Shown: positions 53,852 through 61,233, numbered from the stretch's first letter. The stretch: 64,000 nt of DNA from DASUHT01 sp038230835 (GCA_038230835.1 JBBRMM010000013.1:31420-95419); one strand, 5' to 3'. The notes: generated by a model from the sequence alone, not told the origin. Program-made: numbers and translations.

Positions 53852-53893
53852 GGGGGTCAGACCCCGTACGGACCGCGCGACACCCGCGTGACG
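53852..53893 (+). repeat. Dispersed palindromic repeat, copy 3
   Basis: GGGGTCAGACCCC (53853-53865) is followed by GTACGGACCGCG and then CAC..GCGTGAC. It is the same element as at 9288 and 9405, more than 44 kb away and in the same orientation. It lies in the 53757-53942 gap, which contains no gene. Confidence 0.75.
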
Positions 53894-53942
53894 AAGACGT
53901 GACGCCCTGCAGGCCACGTGTCCCGACGCGAGATCGATGCAG

Positions 53943-55328
53943 TCAGACCAGAAGCTCGCCGACCGCCTCCGCGAACACCTCGGTGTGGCGATCGACGTCG
54001 GCGTCGGTCGTGTCCGGGCACATCAGCGCCATGTTGTGGAACGGGGTCATCAGGATGCCGCGGTTCATCGTGTACAGGTGCATGTAGTCGTCGAGCTCGT
54101 CGTCGACCAACGACTGGGCCTGACCGCCGGAGCGCGGCGGAGTCGAATAGAAGTGATACTCGGCGCGGCAGCCGAGTTGGGTGATCGACCACGGCAGGCG
54201 ACGGTCGTCGATCACACCCTGCACCCCGGCCGCATACCGCGTGGCTCGCTCGGTCATCGCGGCAAACGCGTCGGCGGTCATCACATGCTCGAGCGTCGCC
54301 CTCACGGCCGCCATCGAGAGCGCGTTCCCCGCCAGCGTGCCGCCGACGCCGCCCCAATCCAGGTAGTCCCCCTCCTCGTCGGCATCGATCCGCTCGAGCA
54401 CCGCCTGCGAGACGCCGTAGGCGCCGATCGGCACACCCGCACCCAGCGACTTGCCGATGGTGACGATGTCCGGATGAAGACCCCACGTCCCGGTTCCACC
54501 GCCGGGACCGATCGAGATCGTGTGGGTCTCGTCCATCACCAGCAGCGTGCCGGTCTCCCGGCAGACCTGCTCGAGCGCCTGCAGGAAACCGTCGTCGGGC
54601 AGCACGATGCCGATGTTGGTGAGTGCCGGCTCCGTGAGGACGCAGGCCACGTCGCCGGGCGCCAGGGCGGCCCGCACCGCGTCGATATCGTTGAACTCGA
54701 CCACCTTGGTGGTCACCGCAGGATCGACCTGCGGGCCGACGTTACCGGGCTTGGCAGCGGTCGTCCCGTCCGGGCCGATCACAGCCACCGTCTCGTCCAC
54801 CGAGCCGTGGTAACACCAGTTGAAGACCAGCACCTTGGGCCGACGCTGAATCTGGCGCGCGATCCGTAGCACGAACCGGTTGGCATCCGTCGCCGTCAAT
54901 GCGAACTGCCAGAACGGCACGCCGAACCGCCGCGCCAACTCCTCCCCGACCCAGGATGCGTCGGCCGTCGGCATCATCGTCGTGATCCCGCCCAGTCGCT
55001 GCCCGCGCTCGATCACCGCGTCCATCGTGGCCTGCGGCGAGTGACCGGGCATCGAGCCGGTGTCACCCAGCGAGAGGTCGATGTACTCGTGGCCGTCGAC
55101 GTCGGTGATCCGGTTTCCGCGGGCCCGCGCCATGTACAGCGGGAAGCCGCCCACCCACTTGGCCATCCACGGCATCGGCACGCCGAAGATCAAGCTCCTC
55201 GCGGCGCGATCGTGCAGCTCACGCGAGCAGGGGTTGGCGGCGACGAAGGTGGTTCGCTCCCTCGCGATCAGGGAATGCAAGTGGGCTCGGTCGATCACGG
55301 CATCGGTGGCTGTGGACGGTTCGGCCAT
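53943..55328 (-). CDS. Class III PLP aminotransferase (aspartate aminotransferase superfamily, GSAM-like)
   Basis: 461 residues. Family motifs are YIDLSLGDTGSMPGHSPQAT, FALTATDANRFVLRIAR, VLVFNWCYHGSVDET, LLVMDETHTISIGPGG and the PLP Lys in IVTIGKSLGAGVPIGAYG. The overall pattern resembles glutamate-1-semialdehyde aminomutase-like transaminases, but the TATDANRF segment (usually SGTEA) is altered, and no heme genes are near. The amino donor and acceptor are unknown. TACGCT lies 6 nt upstream of the ATG on the reverse strand, again a leaderless-type start. Confidence 0.88.
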   Translation of the reverse strand: MAEPSTATDAVIDRAHLHSLIARERTTFVAANPCSRELHDRAARSLIFGVPMPWMAKWVGGFPLYMARARGNRITDVDGHEYIDLSLGDTGSMPGHSPQATMDAVIERGQRLGGITTMMPTADASWVGEELARRFGVPFWQFALTATDANRFVLRIARQIQRRPKVLVFNWCYHGSVDETVAVIGPDGTTAAKPGNVGPQVDPAVTTKVVEFNDIDAVRAALAPGDVACVLTEPALTNIGIVLPDDGFLQALEQVCRETGTLLVMDETHTISIGPGGGTGTWGLHPDIVTIGKSLGAGVPIGAYGVSQAVLERIDADEEGDYLDWGGVGGTLAGNALSMAAVRATLEHVMTADAFAAMTERATRYAAGVQGVIDDRRLPWSITQLGCRAEYHFYSTPPRSGGQAQSLVDDELDDYMHLYTMNRGILMTPFHNMALMCPDTTDADVDRHTEVFAEAVGELLV

Positions 55329-55371
55329 CTCAAGAGCGTATCCCGGCGGGCCCCGCGGCGCCCCGAACAGA

Positions 55372-55418
55372 TACTTGACAGCTCAACTTCTTGGTGGTAA
55401 AGTCCTTGAGTAGGCAAG
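55372..55418 (+). promoter_or_regulatory. Strong sigma-70-type promoter with dyads before yceI-like gene
   Basis: TTGACA (55375-55380), a 17 bp spacer, then TAAAGT (55398-55403), the closest match to the classical housekeeping consensus in the window. TTGA-N4-TCAA overlaps the -35, and CTTG-N6-CAAG (55405-55418) follows the -10. TACTTG at 55372 and CAAGTA at 55415 form a wider inverted pair. MarR-type control is plausible but unproven. Confidence 0.6.
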
Positions 55419-55443
55419 TAAATCGAGGGAAAGGGCCTTCCTG

Positions 55444-55995
55444 ATGAGCGTCATCGAAAAGTCACGCGTCATCCCCACCGGCACCTGGAGCGCCGATCCG
55501 AGCCACAGCCAGATCGAGTTCGAGGTGCGCTACATGGGCCTGACCACCATCCGCGGCTGGGCCGCCATCGACTCCGCGACACTGAGCGTCAACGGCGGAC
55601 ATCCCAAGCTGGACGGCGTCGTCAAGACCGCCAACCTGACCACGCTGGAGGAGAAGCGCGACGGCCACTTGGCCTCGCCCGACTTCTTCGACATCGAGCG
55701 CTATCCGGAGATCTCGTTCGCCTCGACGGACGTCGAGGTCGAAGATGCCGGCAACGTCAACGTCACCGGCGAGCTGACCATCAAGGGCGTCACCAAGCCG
55801 GTCGTGCTGAGCGGCCGGGTGACCGGCACCGGCGAGGACCCCTGGGGTAACACCCGGGTCGGCGTCGACCTGGACGCGACCGTCAACCGCAAGGAGTTCG
55901 GCGTCTCGTGGAACGCGCCGCTTCCGGGCGGGGGCTTCCTGCTCAACGACGACGTGAAGCTGCACGCCCGCTTCTCGTTCCTGAAGCAGAGCTGA
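55444..55995 (+). CDS. YceI-family lipid-binding protein
   Basis: 183 residues, without a signal peptide. The lipocalin-like YceI pattern is clear: TWSADPSHSQIEFEVRYMG, GWAAIDSATLSVNGGHP, HLASPDFFDIERYPEISFAS, GELTIKGVTKPVVL and the late VDLDATVNRKEFGVSWN. YceI proteins bind polyprenyl or other lipid tails and are often induced by stress. The strong promoter upstream and the downstream FMN reductase 5 bp later suggest a stress-response operon. Confidence 0.92.
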   Translation: MSVIEKSRVIPTGTWSADPSHSQIEFEVRYMGLTTIRGWAAIDSATLSVNGGHPKLDGVVKTANLTTLEEKRDGHLASPDFFDIERYPEISFASTDVEVEDAGNVNVTGELTIKGVTKPVVLSGRVTGTGEDPWGNTRVGVDLDATVNRKEFGVSWNAPLPGGGFLLNDDVKLHARFSFLKQS

Positions 55996-56000
55996 TCGCG

Positions 56001-56555
56001 ATGCGGATCCTGGCCATCTCGGGCAGCCTGCGGGCCGCCTCACACAACACGGCTCTGCTGCGCGCCGCAGCCGAGCTGGCGGCAGACGGTGTCACCATCG
56101 AACTGTACGAGGACCTCGAGCAGGTGCCGCCGTACAACCAGGACCGCGACCACGACGATCCCCCGCCCGCAGCCGCTGCGCTGCGGGCGGCGATCGCCGG
56201 GGCCGACGCGCTCCTGATCGCAACCCCGGAGTACAACTCGTCGATCCCCGGCCAGCTCAAGAACGCGTTCGACTGGGCCTCCCGGCCGCACCAAGACAGC
56301 GCCCTCCGGGGCAAGACCGTCGGCGTGGTGGGCGCCTCCACCGGAGAGTACGGAGCGCTCTGGTCGCAGGGCGAGCTGCGCAAGACGCTGGGCGCCGCCG
56401 GCGCGCGCGTGCTGGACGCCGATCTCCCGGTGGGGCGGGCGCAGGAGAAGTTCGACGAGGGCGGCCGGTTGACGGACGATCGCGTCCGCGAGCGCCTGCG
56501 GACCCACCTGGAGCGCCTGCTGGAGCTGGCCGAGCCGGTCCGCGTCGCCGCCTGA
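56001..56555 (+). CDS. NADPH-dependent FMN reductase (flavodoxin-like)
   Basis: 184 residues. The FMN phosphate loop is ISGSLRAASHNTALLRAA, and LLIATPEYNSSIPGQLKNAFDW is the family signature that stacks on the isoalloxazine. The later GVVGASTGEYGALWSQGELR is the nicotinamide side. Family members act as quinone, chromate, azo or flavin reductases. ATG 56001 lies 5 bp after the YceI stop. It is shorter than ArsH and lacks the ArsH N-terminal extension, so I do not call it ArsH although the ars operon follows. Confidence 0.9.
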   Translation: MRILAISGSLRAASHNTALLRAAAELAADGVTIELYEDLEQVPPYNQDRDHDDPPPAAAALRAAIAGADALLIATPEYNSSIPGQLKNAFDWASRPHQDSALRGKTVGVVGASTGEYGALWSQGELRKTLGAAGARVLDADLPVGRAQEKFDEGGRLTDDRVRERLRTHLERLLELAEPVRVAA

Positions 56556-56570
56556 CTCTCGTCTCGCATC

Positions 56571-56593
56571 GACGATCGCAAATACTGATCGTC
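56571..56593. promoter_or_regulatory. ArsR operator candidate
   Basis: A perfect inverted repeat GACGATC-N9-GATCGTC (56571-56577 and 56587-56593) lies 18 bp upstream of the arsR start. It is flanked by ATCGA and TCGAT. The left half contains ATCGCAAAT, which recurs inside a second dyad at 58076-58097 after the operon. Confidence 0.55.
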
Positions 56594-56611
56594 TTCGATA
56601 TTGTCCCCCTG

Positions 56612-56962
56612 GTGAAACGCCTGGCGACGATCAACTGCTGCACACCGCTCGCGGGCTCGTCGCTCTCCGCGAGCGACGCGGTCGAACTGGAGCGGCTGTT
56701 CCGGGTGCTGGGTGACCGCCACCGGCTGCGGATCCTGAACATCCTGCTTCGCGCCGGAGGCCAGGCTGTGTGCGTGTGCGAGTTCACCGACCAGTTGGGC
56801 ATCGCTCAGCCGACGGTCAGCTACCACCTGAAACAGCTCACCGAGGCCGGCCTGCTGGAGCGCGAGAAGCGGGCCACGTTCGCGTACTTCCGCGTTCGCG
56901 CCGAGGCGATGGAGCAGTTGCGCTCGCTGGTCGAGCCGGCCCGTCTGTCCGAGGCCGGATGA
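56612..56962 (+). CDS. arsR: ArsR-family metalloregulator
   Basis: 116 residues with a winged-helix fold. ELERLFRVLGDRHRLRILNIL is followed by AVCVCEFTDQLGIAQPTVSYHLKQL. The CVC pair (Cys54, Cys56) sits at the classic As(III) site of ArsR (ELCVCDL), and an extra CysCys pair (Cys9, Cys10) near the N-terminus may add ligands. It should repress the operon until arsenite binds. The upstream dyad is the probable operator. Its stop overlaps the aquaporin start (ATGA). Confidence 0.92.
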   Translation: MKRLATINCCTPLAGSSLSASDAVELERLFRVLGDRHRLRILNILLRAGGQAVCVCEFTDQLGIAQPTVSYHLKQLTEAGLLEREKRATFAYFRVRAEAMEQLRSLVEPARLSEAG

Positions 56963-57615
56963 CGGCGGCGCTCACCCGCAGCCTGGTCGCCGAGGCGGTC
57001 GGCACGTTCGCGCTGGTGTTCGCCGGGTGCGGCGCGATCATGGTCGATCAGCGCACCCACGCACTCGGCCACGTCGGCGTGGCGATCAGCTTCGGGCTGG
57101 TGATCATGGTCATGATCTATGCGGTGGGCCACGTCTCGGGTGCGCACTTCAACCCCTCGGTGACCGCCGCGTTCGCGCTCACCCGCCATTTCCCGGCCCG
57201 ACGCGTACCCCTCTACTGGCTGGCGCAGATGACCGGCGCGCTGGTCGCCGCCGGACTGCTTCGAAGCTCACTGGGCAACGTCGCCCACGTCGGCGCCACG
57301 CTGCCCAGCGGCTCGAACGGCCAGGCCTTTGTGTGGGAGACGGTGCTCACCTTCCTGCTGATGTTCGTGATCATGGCCGTGGCCACCGACAGCCGCGCGG
57401 TGGGCGAGGCGGCGGCGATCGCGATCGGCGGCGCGGTGGGGCTGGACGCCATGTTCGGCGGGCCGGTGACCGGGGCGAGCATGAACCCGGCCCGATCTCT
57501 CGGACCTGCGATCGTCTCAGGCGACCTGTCGTCGGCCTGGATATACGTCGCCGCACCACTCGCCGGCGCAGCGCTCGGCGCCTTCACCTACCGGTTCTTG
57601 CGGGACGAGCCGTGA
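56959..57615 (+). CDS. aqpS: Aquaglyceroporin-family channel (AqpS-like)
   Basis: 218 residues with six helices. The two half-helix motifs are HFNPSV (residues 63-68) and GASMNPARSLGP in the second half. MIP channels conduct water, glycerol and arsenite. Position between arsR and arsC follows the arsR-aqpS-arsC order known from Sinorhizobium meliloti, where intracellular arsenite made by ArsC leaves through AqpS without an ArsB pump. No arsB or acr3 is present here, consistent with that design. Confidence 0.88.
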   Translation: MTAALTRSLVAEAVGTFALVFAGCGAIMVDQRTHALGHVGVAISFGLVIMVMIYAVGHVSGAHFNPSVTAAFALTRHFPARRVPLYWLAQMTGALVAAGLLRSSLGNVAHVGATLPSGSNGQAFVWETVLTFLLMFVIMAVATDSRAVGEAAAIAIGGAVGLDAMFGGPVTGASMNPARSLGPAIVSGDLSSAWIYVAAPLAGAALGAFTYRFLRDEP

Positions 57616-58001
57616 GCCGAGTGCTGTTCGTGTGCATCCAGAACGCCGGCCGCTCGCGGATGGCAGAGGCGCTGTTCACACGGGCGGCGGCCGGACGGCA
57701 CGAGGCGCGCTCTGCCGGCAGCCGGCCCGCCGACAGGGTGCACCCCGAGGTGGTGGACGTCATGCGCGAACGGGGTCTCGACCTGGCCGGGCGAACGCCA
57801 CGGCGGCTCGGCGACGCGGACATGGAGTGGGCCGACGTCGTCGTCACGATGGGCTGCGGGGACGAATGCCCGTTCATCCCGAACCGGCGCTACATCGACT
57901 GGGAGCTGGACGATCCGGCCGGGCAGCCGATCGAACAGGTGCGCCTGGTGCGCGACGAGATCGACCGGCTCGCGACCGCGCTGGTGGCCGACCTCGCGTG
58001 A
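57612..58001 (+). CDS. arsC: Arsenate reductase, LMW-phosphatase type
   Basis: 129 residues. The P-loop C-x5-R-S is VCIQNAGRSR, with Cys8 and Arg14. MGCGDECPFIP has Cys82 and Cys86, and YIDWELDDPAGQ supplies the general-acid Asp. The spacing of the two late Cys differs from the thioredoxin-coupled Staphylococcus enzyme and resembles actinobacterial mycothiol-linked ArsC. The reductant is therefore uncertain. Reaction: arsenate to arsenite. GTG 57612 overlaps the aqpS stop (GTGA). Confidence 0.92.
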   Translation: MSRVLFVCIQNAGRSRMAEALFTRAAAGRHEARSAGSRPADRVHPEVVDVMRERGLDLAGRTPRRLGDADMEWADVVVTMGCGDECPFIPNRRYIDWELDDPAGQPIEQVRLVRDEIDRLATALVADLA

Positions 58002-58010
58002 TCAGGCGGC

Positions 58011-58028
58011 CGCCCGGCACGCCGGGCG
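58011..58028 (+). terminator. Hairpin after the ars operon
   Basis: CGCCCGGC-AC-GCCGGGCG gives 8 bp perfect arms, starting 10 bp past the arsC stop. There is no T-tract. This is a probable terminator. Confidence 0.5.
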
Positions 58029-58075
58029 GGCCGACGCCGTACCGGGCGACCGCCACGCGGCCCACCGGAACTCTC

Positions 58076-58097
58076 GACATCGCAAATTCGTGATGTC
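58076..58097. promoter_or_regulatory. Second ArsR-like dyad
   Basis: GACATC-N10-GATGTC contains ATCGCAAAT at the same place as in the arsR operator candidate. It lies after the ars terminator and about 190 bp before the exported protein gene at 58284, in an otherwise gene-free 282 bp gap. Confidence 0.45.
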
Positions 58098-58283
58098 AAT
58101 AGCTTGGGTGCCGCAACCACCACGCGTGTGACCGACACCACGGCCACCGGCTGCCGACGCGCCCAGAGGGTTGAGGGGGGATCTCGATCTTCTCTCGATC
58201 CTTCCCCGTCCGCACAGCCGATGCGCACGACCGGCGGAGCCGGAAGTGTGGGTCGTCCTCACCAATCAAGAGGAGGTTCCACG

Positions 58284-58814
58284 ATGACTGCCAGACGCGG
58301 CTTGCTCGTTCTCGTCGCCGGCCTGTCCCTCGGCCTCGCCAACGCCACGCCCGGAGGGGCGGCGGCACCACCCCGCCATTGCGTCGTTTGGATCTCGCCC
58401 GTCGATCTGCAGACCGGGCACTCGCACCTGTCGGCGCTTCGCTGTTTCGCCCGCTTCGCGACGGCCCAGCACGCAGCTCGCGGAGCCGCCCCGGCCGGGT
58501 TCCGATCCGCCGGGTCGGAGATCGTCCCCGACATCTCGACAAGGATCTCGATCGATTACGACTCGTCCGGCTTCAGCGGATCGACGCTGACCTGGACGGT
58601 GGCAAACTCCTTTGGATGTGTCGGCGGCAGCTACCAGGCAGGATCGATGCCGAGCGGCTGGAACGATCGGGTCTCCTCGGCTCACTCCTACGGCGGTTGC
58701 AGCGTCAACGCGCACTACCACGACGCGAACTTCCTGGGCTCGGGGATCAACTGCACCTGCTCCACCATGGGCACGATGAGCAACCAGACCTCGAGCCAGA
58801 CCTGGACTTCCTGA
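58284..58814 (+). CDS. Exported beta/gamma-crystallin-like (I36 inhibitor-like) protein
   Basis: 176 residues. ATG 58284 has AGAGGAGG upstream and opens a signal peptide (ARRGLLVLVAGLSLGLANA). The C-terminal half contains GWNDRVSSAHSYGGC and VNAHYHDANFLGSG, similar to the SxxW-NDxISS-type pattern of beta/gamma-crystallin and peptidase-inhibitor I36 domains. It has six or more Cys in the mature part, likely disulfide bonded. The actual activity is unknown. A strong hairpin follows. Confidence 0.7.
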   Translation: MTARRGLLVLVAGLSLGLANATPGGAAAPPRHCVVWISPVDLQTGHSHLSALRCFARFATAQHAARGAAPAGFRSAGSEIVPDISTRISIDYDSSGFSGSTLTWTVANSFGCVGGSYQAGSMPSGWNDRVSSAHSYGGCSVNAHYHDANFLGSGINCTCSTMGTMSNQTSSQTWTS

Positions 58815-58823
58815 CACGCACAC

Positions 58824-58860
58824 GCCGGGTGGCGCGACCGCCTGCGGAGCGCCACCCGGC
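58824..58860 (+). terminator. 12 bp hairpin directly before the sigma factor start
   Basis: GCCGGGTGGCGC (58824-58835) pairs perfectly with GCGCCACCCGGC (58849-58860) across a 13 nt loop. It ends 2 nt before ATG 58863. It could terminate the upstream gene and, in any read-through mRNA, would bury the translation start. Confidence 0.6.
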
Positions 58861-58862
58861 AG

Positions 58863-59426
58863 ATGTCACAACGCCCCTCCGACCGGCAACTTGTCTCTGC
58901 CGTGGTTGACCGCCTCGATGGGAATGTCGGTGTCGAGGAACTGTTCACCCGTTACGAGCCCGAGCTCGGCCGGTTCATCGCCCAGATGGTTCGAAGTAAA
59001 CAACTCGCTGACGACCTCCTCCAGGAGACATTCCTGGCGGCTTGGCGCTCACGCGACTCCCTGTCAGAGGTGCGCGACCCGCGGGCCTGGCTGTACGGCA
59101 TCGCCCGCCACCGTGTGCTCATGTACCTCCGCGGCTGGCGACGTGCGATCGCAGCCTACGACCGGTTCGTGGAGCAGCGCGGGCAACCGCCCGCCAACGA
59201 ATCGGAGGCCCACGCGATCCGCGACCTGATCGCGCGTACGCTGACCCCCGAAGAGCGGTCGGTGGTCGTGCTGTTCCACCTTCACGGGTTTCGCGCCGAC
59301 GAGATCGCCGGCATGTCGGGCCGCTCGCACGCCGCGGTCAGAAAACAGCTCGAGCGGGCGCGCAGCAAGCTCCGTGAGGCCCACACCAAGGCCGAGAGCG
59401 ACCCGGCGAGCGGGAGGCGCGGATGA
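58863..59426 (+). CDS. ECF-type RNA polymerase sigma factor
   Basis: 187 residues. Region 2 covers about 25-95 (YEPELGRFIAQMV, ADDLLQETFLAAWRSRDSL, DPRAWLYGIARHRVLMYLR). Region 4 covers about 120-175 (LTPEERSVVVLFHLHGFRADEIAGM, HAAVRKQLERARSKLRE). The loop between has no extra domain. No Shine-Dalgarno sequence precedes ATG 58863; the hairpin occupies that position. Its stop overlaps the start of a membrane protein that is probably its anti-sigma factor. Confidence 0.92.
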   Translation: MSQRPSDRQLVSAVVDRLDGNVGVEELFTRYEPELGRFIAQMVRSKQLADDLLQETFLAAWRSRDSLSEVRDPRAWLYGIARHRVLMYLRGWRRAIAAYDRFVEQRGQPPANESEAHAIRDLIARTLTPEERSVVVLFHLHGFRADEIAGMSGRSHAAVRKQLERARSKLREAHTKAESDPASGRRG

Positions 59427-59908
59427 GTACCCAACTCGAACGAGAGATCACCCGCCTGCTGACGCCCATGAACGAGATCCGGCCGGCGAATCGGGCACAC
59501 GGCCGCGCGGTCGTTCGACGCCACAAGATGTACGGCCTGGTGGTGCTGGCTGCCGTGCTTGTGATCACGATCGGCGCCACCTGGGCAGCGGCCAACCTCA
59601 CGAGCACGCCGCGGACAAGCCCGCAGGGCCGGGGCCAGCCGCTCGCCTGTCTCGGCCTGTCCGGTCGAACCGCAGGCCATGCCGTTTCGGTGCTCACCTC
59701 CCGGGGCTACTCCATCAGTTGGCGGATCATCCACTATCTCCGTCCCGCCGGGCAGCGATTCACCGTCAAGAGGTCCGCGAGCGTGCCCAAGAGCGCAATC
59801 GTCTTCAACATCGCCTCTGCCGGCGACACGTCGTCGGTGATCGTCTTCGTCCATCTGGCGGGAGACAAACTGGCGCCAGCCGCCCCTCCCAATCTCTGTC
59901 CGCGGTAG
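59423..59908 (+). CDS. Single-pass membrane protein, candidate anti-sigma factor
   Basis: 161 residues. The cytoplasmic N-terminus of about 35 residues (LEREITRLLTPMNEIRP) precedes one helix (YGLVVLAAVLVITIGATWAA). The extracytoplasmic domain (residues 70-161) has two Cys (LACLG and NLCPR) and a PASTA-like pattern (AVSVLTSRGYSISWRI). No HxxxCxxC zinc anti-sigma motif is present. The ATGA overlap with the sigma gene and the topology support an anti-sigma role, but this is inference. Confidence 0.68.
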   Translation: MSTQLEREITRLLTPMNEIRPANRAHGRAVVRRHKMYGLVVLAAVLVITIGATWAAANLTSTPRTSPQGRGQPLACLGLSGRTAGHAVSVLTSRGYSISWRIIHYLRPAGQRFTVKRSASVPKSAIVFNIASAGDTSSVIVFVHLAGDKLAPAAPPNLCPR

Positions 59909-59912
59909 ACGC

Positions 59913-60563
59913 CTAGACGAGCCGGCGCAGATTCCCACTGCCCGCAGCGGGAAGCGGTCCACCAGCGGACGCAATCATCGACGATCCCCGTTCGCGAGCC
60001 ATCGGCCCGATCTCCCCCCGGCGCCGGGCGCCGAGCTTTTGGAGCACATTGTGGACATGGGTCTTGACCGTGGGGAGCGAGACTGTGAGTTCCTGTGCGA
60101 TCGCCTTGTTACTCAAGCCGCGCAAGATCAGGGCGAGGACTTCGAGCTCTCGCGACGTCAGATGCTGACCGCCTGCACTCGGAAGGAGCGGCCGGACCGG
60201 CGGCTCGAGCTCGACCAGGCGCACCCGGTCGAGCGCGCCGACGATCTCCCGGCTGCCGGCCCCGGCGGCAACGGTCGCTCCGCAGTGCGATCCCAGAGCG
60301 CCGTCCTCGGGCTCACGGTCGGCAAGGCCGAACAGGACGACCCTGACGCCTTCCTCGTCGGCTGTCTGGACGACCCTCCAGGCTCCCGGCAGATTGCCGT
60401 CGAGGAGCAGGATCTCGGGACGCTGAAAACTGACCAGGCGCGCGGCCTCCAGTTCGCTCGCTGCGACCCCGATGACGGCAAACTCATTCTGCGAGCCGAT
60501 GAGCGACGCCAGGAGTTCCTGAAAGAGGCGAAGTCGCGTAACAACGCCTACCGTTGCGATCAT
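59913..60563 (-). CDS. NarL/LuxR-type response regulator
   Basis: 216 residues. The receiver-like domain (1-115) has PEILLLDGNLPG with an Asp at the phosphorylation strand, but the early acidic pair (usually DD) is replaced (VGVVTRLRLFQELL). It may therefore be an atypical receiver that is not phosphorylated normally. The C-terminal LuxR HTH is LTSRELEVLALILRGLSNKAI and SLPTVKTHVHNVLQKLGAR. It is convergent with the sigma/anti-sigma pair (4 bp gap) and divergent from the WxL-like gene, with a DosR-like box between. Confidence 0.85.
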   Translation of the reverse strand: MIATVGVVTRLRLFQELLASLIGSQNEFAVIGVAASELEAARLVSFQRPEILLLDGNLPGAWRVVQTADEEGVRVVLFGLADREPEDGALGSHCGATVAAGAGSREIVGALDRVRLVELEPPVRPLLPSAGGQHLTSRELEVLALILRGLSNKAIAQELTVSLPTVKTHVHNVLQKLGARRRGEIGPMARERGSSMIASAGGPLPAAGSGNLRRLV

Positions 60564-60628
60564 CCCGTCAACAGCTTTCGTCCCACATATCTGACAGTTG
60601 CCGCCCGCGTGGCTGATGTGACCTTCCT

Positions 60629-60664
60629 CCGGCTTTAGTCCGGACTGATCGGTGTCGATGGGTC
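60629..60664. promoter_or_regulatory. DosR/NarL-type box and conserved motif pair
   Basis: TCCGGCTTTAGTCCGGA (60629-60645) is a near-palindrome close to the GGGACTWWAGTCCC box known for DosR/DevR-type NarL regulators. It is followed by the dyad ATCG-GTGT-CGAT (60649-60660) and GGGT. Reversed, this contains ACCCATCG and TAAAGCCGG, the words found at 31382-31401. It lies between the divergent NarL-type regulator and WxL-like genes. Confidence 0.5.
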
Positions 60665-60720
60665 CCGGTGGAGGCGTCCCTCACTCGGCGTCGTGCTCGA
60701 CAATGCTGAAGGGTTCCGCC

Positions 60721-61233
60721 ATGATGCGTAAGTTCTTGCTTCTCGCCGGTACGCTGGTGATGTTCGCTGTCGCAACCGCTCAGTCCGCCGGCGCCGCGAC
60801 GACGACGACCTTTACGCTGACTGCGGGGGCTTTGTCGATCAGCGCCCCCGTCGGCAGCGTGTCGCTCGGATCGCAGCCGGTCTCGAACAGTTCGAGCACG
60901 ATTACCGGCAGTCTCGGTGTGGTCACCGTGTCCGACCTCCGCGGCGGCACGACGACCTGGACCGCGTCGGTGATTTCGACTGCGTTCACCCCGCTCGCGG
61001 GGCCTGCCGACCCGGCCAGCAACGTCAGCTACGCGACCGGGCCCGTCACCGTCTCCGCCACCATCGTTGCGACACCGTTTTCGCCCCCGGATCTGACCGG
61101 TCCTTCGCCGGTCGTGAGCGGGGCGAGCACGGGCACGAGCGTCGCCAGCTGGAACCCCAGCATCTCGGTGCTCGTCCCGGCGAACTTCGCGGCCGGCGTG
61201 TACTCGGCAACGATCACTCACTCGGTCGCCTGA
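60721..61233 (+). CDS. Exported WxL-like surface protein
   Basis: 170 residues; tandem ATG codons at 60721 and 60724, with GAAGGG about 7 bp upstream. The signal peptide is MRKFLLLAGTLVMFAVATAQ. The mature part is a Thr/Ser-rich beta sandwich: TTFTLTAGALSISAP, VSDLRGGTTTWTASVIST, NVSYATGPVTVSAT, ASWNPSISVLVPANFAAGVY, SATITHSV. This is the pattern of actinobacterial WxL-domain-like proteins thought to bind peptidoglycan. The next gene encodes the DUF916-like membrane partner. Confidence 0.75.
   Translation: MMRKFLLLAGTLVMFAVATAQSAGAATTTTFTLTAGALSISAPVGSVSLGSQPVSNSSSTITGSLGVVTVSDLRGGTTTWTASVISTAFTPLAGPADPASNVSYATGPVTVSATIVATPFSPPDLTGPSPVVSGASTGTSVASWNPSISVLVPANFAAGVYSATITHSVA

Noticed and set aside
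56001..56555. ArsH assignment for the FMN reductase before the ars operon
   Set aside because: It is about 50 residues shorter than ArsH and carries the general TPEYNSSIPG reductase motif. It also groups with the YceI gene by a 5 bp gap and lies before the ars operator.
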